7,164 bases of DNA from an uncultured Clostridia bacterium (GTDB taxonomy: Bacteria; Bacillota; Clostridia; Oscillospirales; CAG-272): contig CALDMI010000025.1 of the NCBI GenBank assembly GCA_937914815.1, forward strand, positions 1 through 7,164, read 5' to 3'. The notes below the pieces were generated by a model. That model saw only the letters and a program-made list of their open reading frames with translations, searched no databases and was not told the origin of the DNA. Below are positions 1 to 5,865 of this stretch, piece after piece (positions within the stretch are counted from its first letter, which is position 1; each line of letters starts with the position of its first letter). Both the position numbers and the translations under genes were made by a program.

Positions 1-514
1 CGGCAATCTCCCACGCGAGCGCGATATAAAATACGGTTCTATGCTCGTAGGAAAATCCGTTCTCGAAGTTCAAAGCAAACGCCCATTCGTGTATATCGTT
101 TGTGAATATTAAAAGAAGCAAAATGGCGGCGGGCAAATAAATCAGATACCACGCTTTTGCGAGCGGTTTGCCCTTTTTGTTTTCCAAACTGAACGCCGCA
201 AGCAAAATCGTCGGCGGAATGAACGTTTGCGGAACGTAGTATGCGTACCAAAGATAGCGCGAAAGGGTGTCCGCGTCTTGCGTCAGTCCGTATTTTATCA
301 TTCGCACCACAAGGAAAAACAAAATCAGCACGGCAACCGTAAGGAAATACGCACGCAGATCCTTTCGCACCATTCTATGTATCAATGAAACGCCCCAAGC
401 AACCACGAGAGAGATAAGTATCGTGTGCGCCGACAAAGCAAACAAGGCGTGCCAAAATTCGGGAAGGTTCGAATCTAGCGCCTGAAACCCGCCAGACAAA
501 ACAACACCGCGCAT
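1..514 (-). CDS. N-terminal part of a multi-span membrane protein (7TM sensor-like), cut by window edge
   Basis: This reading frame is open from a start-like ATG at 512-514 to the left window edge, about 171 codons with no stop. The translation is strongly hydrophobic: successive spans read roughly HTILISLVVAWGVSL, YFLTVAVLILFFLVV, TFIPPTILLAAFSL and WYLIYLPAAILLLLIF. Conserved-looking pieces are SRYLWYAYYVPQTFIP and FTNDIHEWAF. The pattern resembles the N-terminal seven-helix domain placed ahead of histidine kinase or LuxR-type output domains in clostridia; this is recalled from the family, and the output domain lies outside the window. The ATG at 514 has no ribosome site. A better start (558, with AAAGGAG) and a first membrane helix lie just upstream in another frame, so this is probably the downstream part of a frameshifted gene. 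The membrane-protein call is firm; sensor function is inference. Confidence 0.72.
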   Translation of the reverse strand, partial: MRGVVLSGGFQALDSNLPEFWHALFALSAHTILISLVVAWGVSLIHRMVRKDLRAYFLTVAVLILFFLVVRMIKYGLTQDADTLSRYLWYAYYVPQTFIPPTILLAAFSLENKKGKPLAKAWYLIYLPAAILLLLIFTNDIHEWAFALNFENGFSYEHRTVFYIALAWEIA

Positions 515-558
515 ACGGCATATAGAACTATTCTTTTTCTGTTCGTCGCTGTCCGCAT
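475..558 (-). pseudogene. Out-of-frame first helix of the membrane protein
   Basis: An ATG at 556-558 sits 10 bases after AAAGGAG (569-575) and downstream of a good promoter. It opens a 27-codon frame that begins MRTATNRKRIVLYAVCAV, continues LFCLAGF and ends at TAG (475-477). The charged start followed by one hydrophobic helix is what the adjacent membrane protein lacks. At about 482-488 the frame would pass smoothly into QALDSNLPEFW of the next frame if one base were inserted. The simplest reading is one gene broken by a single-base deletion, either a real mutation or an assembly error. A separate leader peptide is a less likely alternative. Confidence 0.65.
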
Positions 559-590
559 TTCCGCGTTTCTCCTTTCCGTTAGTCTCTTAT

Positions 591-618
591 ATTATAGCAT
601 ATTTTCCGATTTTTTCAA
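591..618 (-). promoter_or_regulatory. Sigma-A promoter of the membrane protein gene
   Basis: On the minus strand, TTGAAA (613-618) and a perfect TATAAT (591-596) are separated by 16 bases. The predicted transcript start is near 584, about 26 bases before the ATG at 558. This supports 558 as the original start of the membrane protein. Confidence 0.7.
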
Positions 619-639
619 TCCATTCTGCCCCATAAACGA

Positions 640-758
640 AAAGTCGGAGCAGCGCGCTTGCCCTGCTCGATCCGGTCTGCTATGTCCGTGGTTCAAATCC
701 CCGTGGACGCCTGCCCCCTTTTCGGCTTTAAAAGACGCTCCTTTTTGTTCGTCATTGA
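640..758. other. Gene-free stretch with a tRNA T-arm-like fragment
   Basis: No credible protein frame is seen here. GAGCAG (647-652) and CTGCTC (663-668) form a 6-bp hairpin. Positions 690-700 read GGTTCAAATCC, the classic T-loop pattern of a plus-strand tRNA, inside a GTCC/GGAC outer stem (684-687 and 705-708). No matching 5' acceptor strand or 3' CCA could be found, so this is not called as a tRNA. It may be a degraded tRNA piece, part of a dispersed repeat, or part of a structured RNA together with the hairpins that follow. Confidence 0.35.
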
Positions 759-796
759 CAGAAAGCCCGCACCCCTTTTGGGGTGCGGGCTTTCTG
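759..796. repeat. Perfect 17-bp inverted repeat with TTTT loop
   Basis: The left arm (759-775) starts CAGAAAGCCCGC and the right arm (780-796) is its exact reverse complement. The four loop bases are TTTT. The stem is long and GC-rich but has no T-run on either side, so it is not a standard Rho-independent terminator. It may be a repeat-element core or a stem of a structured RNA. Confidence 0.85.
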
Positions 797-816
797 CTCG
801 TCCGGGACTACGATGA

Positions 817-862
817 GAACCTGCACCGCAGGTGCGAAGGTTCGTAAGCACACGAAGTGTGC
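817..862. repeat. Two adjacent small hairpins with GNA triloops
   Basis: The first hairpin (817-843) pairs GAACCT with AGGTTC, then GCACC with GGTGC around a GCA loop, with a two-base bulge (836-837). The second (848-862) pairs GCACAC with GTGTGC around a GAA loop. Both loops are closed by a C-G pair, a form known to be unusually stable in single-stranded DNA. Their role is unknown. Confidence 0.7.
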
Positions 863-878
863 GCCCCCCGCAGAAAAC

Positions 879-901
879 AGCGCCCCGCAGGGCGCTTTTT
901 T
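879..901 (+). terminator. Rho-independent terminator (plus strand)
   Basis: AGCGCCC pairs with GGGCGCT around a CGCA loop (stem core 880-885 with 890-895) and is followed by six T (896-901). The orientation fits a plus-strand transcript, yet no plus-strand gene lies upstream. On the minus strand the same stem is followed only by TGTTTTCT, so it might also serve, weakly, the XRE/PF-repeat operon that ends at 961. Confidence 0.6.
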
Positions 902-903
902 CA

Positions 904-955
904 GTGAAATCCACCCTTGCGGGTGGGTGAAATAGTCTGTAAGGAAATATTTCAC
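904..955. repeat. GTGAAAT-flanked hairpin element, copy 1
   Basis: Two direct copies of GTGAAAT (904-910 and 927-933) bracket a CCACCC/GGGTGG hairpin with a TTGC loop (911-926). An inverted copy, ATTTCAC, follows at 949-955 and can pair with either direct copy; a T-run comes after it on the plus strand. The element starts 5 bases beyond the stop codon of the PF-repeat gene. A similar GTGAAA-bracketed hairpin is present at 2063-2096. Confidence 0.7.
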
Positions 956-960
956 TTTTT

Positions 961-1392
961 TCAATCTGTTCTTTTGTTGCGCTTCAGATATGCGCGGAAG
1001 AGCTCGGAAATGTCGTCCTCGTCCATGAAGGGATAAAGCGCGTCGACATTGAGGTCCCAATCACTGTTTTCGCAGTACTTTTCGACCACTTTTTTCAGGC
1101 ACTCCGATGACACGAACGGCAGGCAGGATTCGTCAAGGACTCCGCTCTCAAGCTTTTTCAGAAAGACCTCTTCCATAATCTCCTCGGACAGGAAAGGATA
1201 ACATTCCGCGCTGTCAAAATTGATTTTGCCGGGGTTTTCGGCGGCGTATTCCATAAGCCTTTTCAGGGCGTCGTCCTCAAGAAACGGCAACGCTTTTCTA
1301 ATGTCGAAATCCACATCGCCGGCGATAACCGAATCGACTAATTCCTCCAGAGCCTGTTTATTCAGAAACGGCAGCATGTTTTCAATGTTCAT
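961..1392 (-). CDS. Acidic protein of five ~28-residue PF[LVM] helical repeats
   Basis: The protein is 143 residues, acidic, with no signal peptide or membrane segment, so it is probably cytoplasmic. It is built almost entirely of repeats marked by Pro-Phe at residues 8-9, 36-37, 66-67, 92-93 and 121-122 (spacing 28, 30, 26, 29). Each reads roughly [LY]PF[LVM]-x2-[ED]-x-[LIM]-x2-[LV], followed by a second short helix rich in acidic residues. This predicts an alpha-solenoid, suited to binding another protein. The ATG at 1392 follows AGAGGTG at good spacing. The start lies 34 bases after the stop of the XRE gene, so the two are very likely co-transcribed. The XRE tail resembles the same repeat, hinting that the two proteins interact. 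No named family is assigned; the function is unknown. Confidence 0.85.
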   Translation of the reverse strand: MNIENMLPFLNKQALEELVDSVIAGDVDFDIRKALPFLEDDALKRLMEYAAENPGKINFDSAECYPFLSEEIMEEVFLKKLESGVLDESCLPFVSSECLKKVVEKYCENSDWDLNVDALYPFMDEDDISELFRAYLKRNKRTD

Positions 1393-1426
1393 AGTTCACC
1401 TCTCAATTTTTTAATTTTATTTTCGG

Positions 1427-1891
1427 TCACCGAATGTGACGAGGCTGCTTTTTGCCGAAAAGGAAAATCAGCTCTTCCGTCGTCAGCTTTTGCCGGAGGC
1501 GCGGAAGATCCGCGGGCAGTTTCTCTTCCCTGACGGCGCGAAGGAGCATAATCCGTTCCTGCGGCATAAACACATTGAAATTGCCGACAAAATCATACGG
1601 ACAGCGACCGGAGATTATCTCCTTTACAACATAGGTTCGGCTGTGACCCGCAAATATGTTTTTCGCGGTCGGATCTACGGGTCTGCCCAAAAGCAAAAGC
1701 TCATCAAAGCCTATGTCAAAAAGGCTGCACAGCTCTGCCAGATTTTCAACCGTCGGCATCGCCTCTCCCTGCTCCCACCGGGATATCGCCTGATGCGTTA
1801 CGCCCAGTATTTCGGCAAGTGAATCCTGACTGTAACCGAGCCTCTGACGCCGCTCTCTTATTCCGCTCCCTATTGCCTTGAAATCAAGCAT
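1427..1891 (-). CDS. XRE-family HTH transcriptional regulator with repeat-like C-terminal tail
   Basis: The protein is 154 residues, cytoplasmic and predicted to bind DNA. Residues 9-63 form a Cro/CI-type helix-turn-helix: IRERRQRLGYSQDSLAEIL, then GVTHQAISRWEQGEAMPTVE, then LAELCSLFDIGFDELL. The tail (about 88-146) reads VVKEIISGRCPYDF...VFMPQERIMLLRAV...LTTEELIFLFG and can be aligned with the repeats of the downstream protein. The ATG at 1891 is chosen because GAGGAGG (1897-1903) lies 5 bases upstream. Upstream in-frame starts, TTG at 1948 and ATG at 1921, overlap the -35 and -10 boxes and are excluded. This is the first gene of a two-gene operon, with a palindrome next to its promoter suggesting autoregulation. 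The regulated genes beyond the operon are unknown. Confidence 0.9.
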   Translation of the reverse strand: MLDFKAIGSGIRERRQRLGYSQDSLAEILGVTHQAISRWEQGEAMPTVENLAELCSLFDIGFDELLLLGRPVDPTAKNIFAGHSRTYVVKEIISGRCPYDFVGNFNVFMPQERIMLLRAVREEKLPADLPRLRQKLTTEELIFLFGKKQPRHIR

Positions 1892-1896
1892 GTTTG

Positions 1897-1903
1897 CCTC
1901 CTC
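1897..1903 (-). promoter_or_regulatory. Ribosome binding site deciding the XRE start
   Basis: GAGGAGG on the minus strand lies 5 bases before the ATG at 1891. It selects this start over the longer in-frame options, which fall inside the promoter. Confidence 0.85.
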
Positions 1904-1919
1904 GTTTTCGGATAAGTCC

Positions 1920-1948
1920 ATATTAAAGCATTTTGTGCCCGTTTTCAA
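1920..1948 (-). promoter_or_regulatory. Promoter of the XRE/PF-repeat operon
   Basis: On the minus strand, TTGAAA (1943-1948) and TAATAT (1920-1925) are separated by 17 bases. The predicted transcript start is about 20-25 bases before the ribosome site. The -35 box directly abuts the GCAAC/GTTGC palindrome at 1949-1963, the same arrangement as GGTTGC with the -35 box at 6986-6997. Confidence 0.65.
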
Positions 1949-1963
1949 GCAACCGCAAGTTGC
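1949..1963. promoter_or_regulatory. Palindromic operator candidate GCAAC-N5-GTTGC
   Basis: The sequence GCAACCGCAAGTTGC has 5-bp inverted arms around 5 bases and touches the -35 box of the XRE operon. A near-identical site (GCAACCGAAAGTTGC, 6955-6969) precedes the second XRE gene. Position and sharing suggest a binding site for one or both XRE regulators; this is inference. Confidence 0.55.
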
Positions 1964-2027
1964 AAACCAGAAAACTCGTCATTAATGCAGAATACGCCGA
2001 AAGAATGTTATAAAACCTATAAACAAG

Positions 2028-2063
2028 TGACATCCGCGCACAAAGTCTGGCACGCGGATGTCA
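2028..2063. repeat. 11-bp inverted repeat with 14-base loop
   Basis: TGACATCCGCG (2028-2038) pairs exactly with CGCGGATGTCA (2053-2063). It lies between the XRE promoter and the end of the lipoprotein gene. Read on the minus strand it is followed by CTTGTTTAT, a weak T-rich tail, so it may help end lipoprotein transcription. Confidence 0.7.
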
Positions 2064-2096
2064 TTTCACAGTGCGCCCGGGGGCGCACTGTTTCAC
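2063..2096. repeat. GTGAAA-flanked hairpin element, copy 2 (possible terminator)
   Basis: AGTGCGCCC and GGGCGCACT (2070-2089) form a strong hairpin with a GG loop. It is bracketed by ATTTCAC (2063-2069) and GTTTCAC (2090-2096), which read GTGAAAT and GTGAAAC on the minus strand. This matches the design of 904-933. It begins 25 bases past the lipoprotein stop and has no clean T-run on the minus strand. Confidence 0.65.
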
Positions 2097-2120
2097 ATTT
2101 TTCGAGCTTGTGAGAAAATA

Positions 2121-5096
2121 TTACCTTGCCTTATACACCACCGTATAAATCCGGCTCTCGGAACAGGTTATTACCGCGGTCGCGCTCCCGTCTGTCACTT
2201 CCTCGCCGTCAAGCTCTATCATAGGATAGATACTATACAGCTTCGACGTGTCGAATGTCCCTCCGACATCGCGGAAGTAGCAAAGGTCTATCGCTCTCGA
2301 TGTGCCGAACTCATTGACGATTATCACAATGGCTTTTCCCTCCGGGATTACCATATCGACATAAAGCGTCACAGACTCGCTGTCAACCGTCGTGGAGGTA
2401 AACCTCTTCGTTTTCGCCTCGTCTGTATAGATAACGAACATATCCGGATCTACATCCGTGACAAAGAGCGGCTGGCTCGCGTTTTCGCCGACATAGGCAA
2501 GGTGCTCCTGTGCCTCCCTCAGTGTATAGGTGGAGCCTATCGTCTTACCTCCGTCACTGTAGTTATAATGATAACCGTTTATTATAAATGAGATACTGCC
2601 GACATACTCGTCTCTCGTTGTATCGGTCTCAACCGATATGGAGTCGTATGTATCGCGGTCAAAGCGGTTCTCAAAGCAGGTAGTTATAGTATCTTTTTCG
2701 GAGGTGTTCTTCGTCTCATCCCCGTAATAGGAATTATACACGGAGACCTCAATGCACTTCTCTATCCCGCTGTCTCCGACAACTATCTCATAGTTACAGA
2801 CATAGGTATTTTTTATATAATCGCTGTCGCTCACCATTGAGTCCGTATACTCTCCGGTCGCGGTGAAGAGGAAGGAGACGGTGCCGTCGTCGTTTCTCCT
2901 TATCGCCATATTGCTCACAACACAGCCGACATCCGAATACATCTCCTCGTATTTCTGACGGAATACGGTGCAGAACTCCTCAAATGTTGCGCCGTCGCCT
3001 ATACACATCTCCGTAACGAACACAGCGGGAGAATATCTGCAGAGGCTATCCACGCTGAACGACGGTGCTTTATACACTCCGTCCTTCTGTATACTGCCGT
3101 CCGGCAATGTCCTCTCCGTATACAGCTTCCATCTACCGGTGCTCTTTATATATTTCAGAGCCACAAGCTCGTTGATAATAAGCTCAAGCTCTCCGGTTCT
3201 GTCAAGACCGTACAAGACCGCCTTACTGTAATACTCAAAGTCGGTAGCAGACTCGGTAAATTCCCTCCTGCCCATAATAATGTCATTTATGAGGTCATGA
3301 TACTCTTCGGTTATGCTGTACTTATATGAATATTCGGTATTTTTCGACTTATTCCTGCCCTCTGCCCAATAGGCGAAGTTTTCCGCGTCGGTATACTCTA
3401 TCGTATATCCGCAGTCTATGCAAACCTTGTTTCCGCCGCTGAACGAGTAATTGTGCATACCGAAATCGAAGGTTTCGTCAGAGCACTCACCGCACTTATG
3501 CCAATGCGAATATTCGTTATACGCCCACTCTTCAAGCGGTATATGCTCAAACTCTATCTCCTCGTCACGGTACTCTCCGTCATAGAGAACGGTATAGACA
3601 TGCCCGCCCTCGCAGAGGAACGAGGAATAACCGGTAACGGTCTCTCCGTTTACTTTCAGGAGCTCGTAATGCAGGAAGCTCCCGAATCTCGGATAAAACC
3701 GCTCTCCCGCCTGCCAGAGGTAGGCAATCTGCAATACCGTAATCTCTTCGCCGTCGTCATTTGTCCTTGAAAACAGTGTAAGAACAACGGACATATCCTC
3801 CGGAGGAGCGAAGCGAAGATATATATCGTTTTCCTCCTCTGTGACCTCTACGCTCTCGAAGGCGTGTGTTCTCTCCTTATCGGTATAGAACTCAAATGCC
3901 GAAATCTCATCATAGTCGCCGACGAAGGTCCCGATGCGGGAGGCGAGCGCCGCGCGGAGCATCTCCGCCGTCACGGTCTCGCCCATCAGGGCATCGTCAA
4001 AGATAATGACGGTATCACAGCCCTCGATATGTATGATAAAGTCGGCGTAATACGCATCTGTCGGCTGAACGCCGCTGATATCGACGCCCCCAAAGGTCTC
4101 CGTATCAAAGCCATACGATATCTCCGCCGTGCGGACAAGGTGGTCGTCGTAATTATTTTCCGGGTCCTCAAAGCTGCCTGAATCTTTAATATCGCTCACG
4201 CTCTTTATGAGTCTGCCGTCAAGGACGGTAAGCGAAATTACGGTGCTTGTAGTAAAGTCATACTCTTCCCCGGTCTCATAGTCGGTATCTCTGCCCGTGA
4301 GCCCGGCGGATACTGTAAGGGTGACGGAACCGTCTTCGCCCCGCGTGAAGGTTATACTATCCGGCTCCCCCGCATTCTCTGCGAAGAACGCGCGTATTCC
4401 GGCGACGAGAGACGCGAGGTCGTCGCCGTCGTCTATGCCGCAGTCGTCAAGCATTTCGGCGGGGGTGTAGTGCGCCATTCCGTTATTCTTTATATAATTC
4501 GGGCTCACATAATATGCCGACTCTTCTGTCTTGCCGTCATCGTCCGGCTCCATCATATAAAGGATAGCGCGCGGGAAACTCGCGCCGGAGACGGGCTTCA
4601 GAACAAGTACGGTTCTTTCCGAAAGGACCGGTCCACCCTCAAAGGTATACTCCTCAGATATCATGAAATACCTGCCCGCGGGGTCATAGGACTCATGGCG
4701 GATATTTCTTTGCCACCCCTCCCCGTCATCATACTCCTCGGTAAAGAGAGTTGTATAAATGCCCGAGTATGCAAGAGTGCCGTCTCTGCCGGTTATCCAA
4801 TAGAGGGCGTTTTCCTCCTCGGTATACTCTACCGTTCTTCCGCAGACGGAGCATTTTTTATTCTTTCCGTTATTCTCATATGTATGGGCGCCCTCACCGT
4901 AACGGTGCTCATCACACGCCTTACAGCCGAGCCAATGCGACTCTGCATCGCTCTCATACACTCCGTTTGCCTCGTGGGTGTCCGTATTGTCTCCGTTATT
5001 TCCGTCGTCTCCGTCCCCGCCACAGGCGACAAGGAGGGAGAGCGAAACGGCGAGCATGAGCGCGACGGCAATAAAAATCCATAGCTTCTTTTTCAT
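2121..5096 (-). CDS. Large secreted lipoprotein with duplicated Cys/His (zinc-ribbon-like) module
   Basis: The protein is 991 residues and very acidic. The N-terminus is a lipoprotein signal: MKKK, a hydrophobic stretch, then lipobox LVAC with lipidated Cys25, then a Gly/Asp/Asn-rich linker (26-40). It should be anchored on the outer face of the membrane. Two homologous modules follow, about 50-515 and 527-991. Each starts with an H-x3-C-x2-C-x9-H-x10-C-x2-C set: His54, Cys58, Cys61, His71, Cys82, Cys85 and His531, Cys535, Cys538, His548, Cys559, Cys562. Each ends with YTD...F, [LV][ND]GE.VT and YTV.Y segments. Metal binding is plausible but unproven; no enzyme motif was found. AAGGAG lies 7 bases before the ATG. 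The gene starts 29 bases after the TetR stop, so TetR probably controls it. The ligand or substrate is unknown. Confidence 0.88.
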   Translation of the reverse strand: MKKKLWIFIAVALMLAVSLSLLVACGGDGDDGNNGDNTDTHEANGVYESDAESHWLGCKACDEHRYGEGAHTYENNGKNKKCSVCGRTVEYTEEENALYWITGRDGTLAYSGIYTTLFTEEYDDGEGWQRNIRHESYDPAGRYFMISEEYTFEGGPVLSERTVLVLKPVSGASFPRAILYMMEPDDDGKTEESAYYVSPNYIKNNGMAHYTPAEMLDDCGIDDGDDLASLVAGIRAFFAENAGEPDSITFTRGEDGSVTLTVSAGLTGRDTDYETGEEYDFTTSTVISLTVLDGRLIKSVSDIKDSGSFEDPENNYDDHLVRTAEISYGFDTETFGGVDISGVQPTDAYYADFIIHIEGCDTVIIFDDALMGETVTAEMLRAALASRIGTFVGDYDEISAFEFYTDKERTHAFESVEVTEEENDIYLRFAPPEDMSVVLTLFSRTNDDGEEITVLQIAYLWQAGERFYPRFGSFLHYELLKVNGETVTGYSSFLCEGGHVYTVLYDGEYRDEEIEFEHIPLEEWAYNEYSHWHKCGECSDETFDFGMHNYSFSGGNKVCIDCGYTIEYTDAENFAYWAEGRNKSKNTEYSYKYSITEEYHDLINDIIMGRREFTESATDFEYYSKAVLYGLDRTGELELIINELVALKYIKSTGRWKLYTERTLPDGSIQKDGVYKAPSFSVDSLCRYSPAVFVTEMCIGDGATFEEFCTVFRQKYEEMYSDVGCVVSNMAIRRNDDGTVSFLFTATGEYTDSMVSDSDYIKNTYVCNYEIVVGDSGIEKCIEVSVYNSYYGDETKNTSEKDTITTCFENRFDRDTYDSISVETDTTRDEYVGSISFIINGYHYNYSDGGKTIGSTYTLREAQEHLAYVGENASQPLFVTDVDPDMFVIYTDEAKTKRFTSTTVDSESVTLYVDMVIPEGKAIVIIVNEFGTSRAIDLCYFRDVGGTFDTSKLYSIYPMIELDGEEVTDGSATAVITCSESRIYTVVYKAR

Positions 5097-5125
5097 ACAG
5101 GGTCTCCTTTTTTTAATTTTTACGG

Positions 5126-5821
5126 TTATTTTCCGGAAGCGTCCGAAAATTTGAAATCAAACTTCATCTCGAGCATCGAAAAAAGCTGTCGCATTACGGC
5201 GGCGGCAGTCGCCTCAATATCCATATTCATGACGGTCTCTATCGCCGCGTCTGCCACATCGCGCGGGACATGATAGACATCGAGAGCCATGCGAAGAAAG
5301 CGCTCTGTTTTCTTTTTCAGTGTGAAATACATATCACAGCGGCGGAGCATGAACGAGCGCATCATGCCGGAGGAACCTATCTCAGCCTCATAGAAATCAG
5401 ACTCGCCCCAATCCCTATTATACTGTGAAAAGAATTTCGCGTTTTCCTTTGCCGTCTTCTGACATATATATTCACATATTTCCGGCTGTGTGTATGCCTC
5501 CGCATATATTTCCCGGAGGCTCTCCCGCGACTCGGTTATCGCTAACTGTATCGCCGTCTCGACGGCGTAGACAACCACGCCGTCCCCCACCGGGAGGCGC
5601 GAGCGCGCCATCGCAAACTGGTTATCAAACATGAACTCCACAAGCGTGGCGAGAACGCCGTCCTTCGTATGAAACGCGTTCTGAAATGTTCCTGCCGAGA
5701 CATCCGCCTCGCGGATTATGTCCATCATTGTGGTCTGTCTGAATCCGCGCTCTATAAACATGCGGACGCAGGCAGTGAGTATTCTCTTTTTCGGGTCCTT
5801 TACCTCTTCTCTTGAAATCAT
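5126..5821 (-). CDS. TetR/AcrR-family transcriptional regulator
   Basis: The protein is 231 residues, slightly longer than the usual 190-220, and cytoplasmic. Residues 12-58 form the family's N-terminal DNA-binding domain: KKRILTACVRMFIERGFRQT, then TTMMDIIREADVSAGTFQNAF and HTKDGVLATLV. This follows the normal TxxxIxxxAxVSxGTFxxxF plan. The rest is an all-helical ligand and dimer domain too divergent to name a ligand. The ATG at 5821 has AAGGA just upstream. It is the first gene of an operon with the large lipoprotein, 29 bases downstream. A perfect palindrome (GGTTGCAACC) lies at the predicted transcript start, so the protein likely represses itself and the lipoprotein until an unknown signal binds. 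Confidence 0.92.
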   Translation of the reverse strand: MISREEVKDPKKRILTACVRMFIERGFRQTTMMDIIREADVSAGTFQNAFHTKDGVLATLVEFMFDNQFAMARSRLPVGDGVVVYAVETAIQLAITESRESLREIYAEAYTQPEICEYICQKTAKENAKFFSQYNRDWGESDFYEAEIGSSGMMRSFMLRRCDMYFTLKKKTERFLRMALDVYHVPRDVADAAIETVMNMDIEATAAAVMRQLFSMLEMKFDFKFSDASGK

Positions 5822-5847
5822 AGAAAATCCTTGCTTTTGATTTGTAT

Positions 5848-5865
5848 ATTAGGTTGCAACCCAAT
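5848..5865. promoter_or_regulatory. TetR operator candidate
   Basis: A perfect palindrome, GGTTGCAACC (5852-5861), extends to 18 bp with one mismatched pair (ATT...AAT). It overlaps the predicted transcript start of the TetR gene, immediately after its -10 box. This is where an autorepressing TetR dimer would bind. Confidence 0.65.

Noticed and set aside
267..485. Plus-strand frame of 72 codons
   Set aside because: It is antisense to a clearly hydrophobic membrane-protein frame and lacks a ribosome site.
640..716. Plus-strand tRNA gene suggested by GGTTCAAATCC
   Set aside because: The T-stem has a mismatch, no 5' strand matching the TGGACGC acceptor could be found at the right distance, and there is no CCA end or clear anticodon arm.
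600..960. CRISPR array
   Set aside because: The repeats here are palindromic hairpins of different sequence, without equal direct repeats separated by unique spacers.
693..1060. Minus-strand frames of 73 and 102 codons across the hairpin region
   Set aside because: They run through inverted repeats and the terminator, have unnatural composition, and one overlaps the well-supported PF-repeat gene.
1892..1948. Longer N-terminus for the XRE regulator (TTG at 1948 or ATG at 1921)
   Set aside because: These starts overlap the -35 and -10 boxes, while ATG at 1891 has a near-perfect ribosome site.
2058..2591. Plus-strand frame of 177 codons
   Set aside because: It starts inside a hairpin and is antisense to the lipoprotein; its length reflects codon bias of the opposite strand.
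4470..5084. Plus-strand frame of 204 codons
   Set aside because: It is antisense to the lipoprotein signal peptide and Cys/His module and has no promoter or ribosome site.
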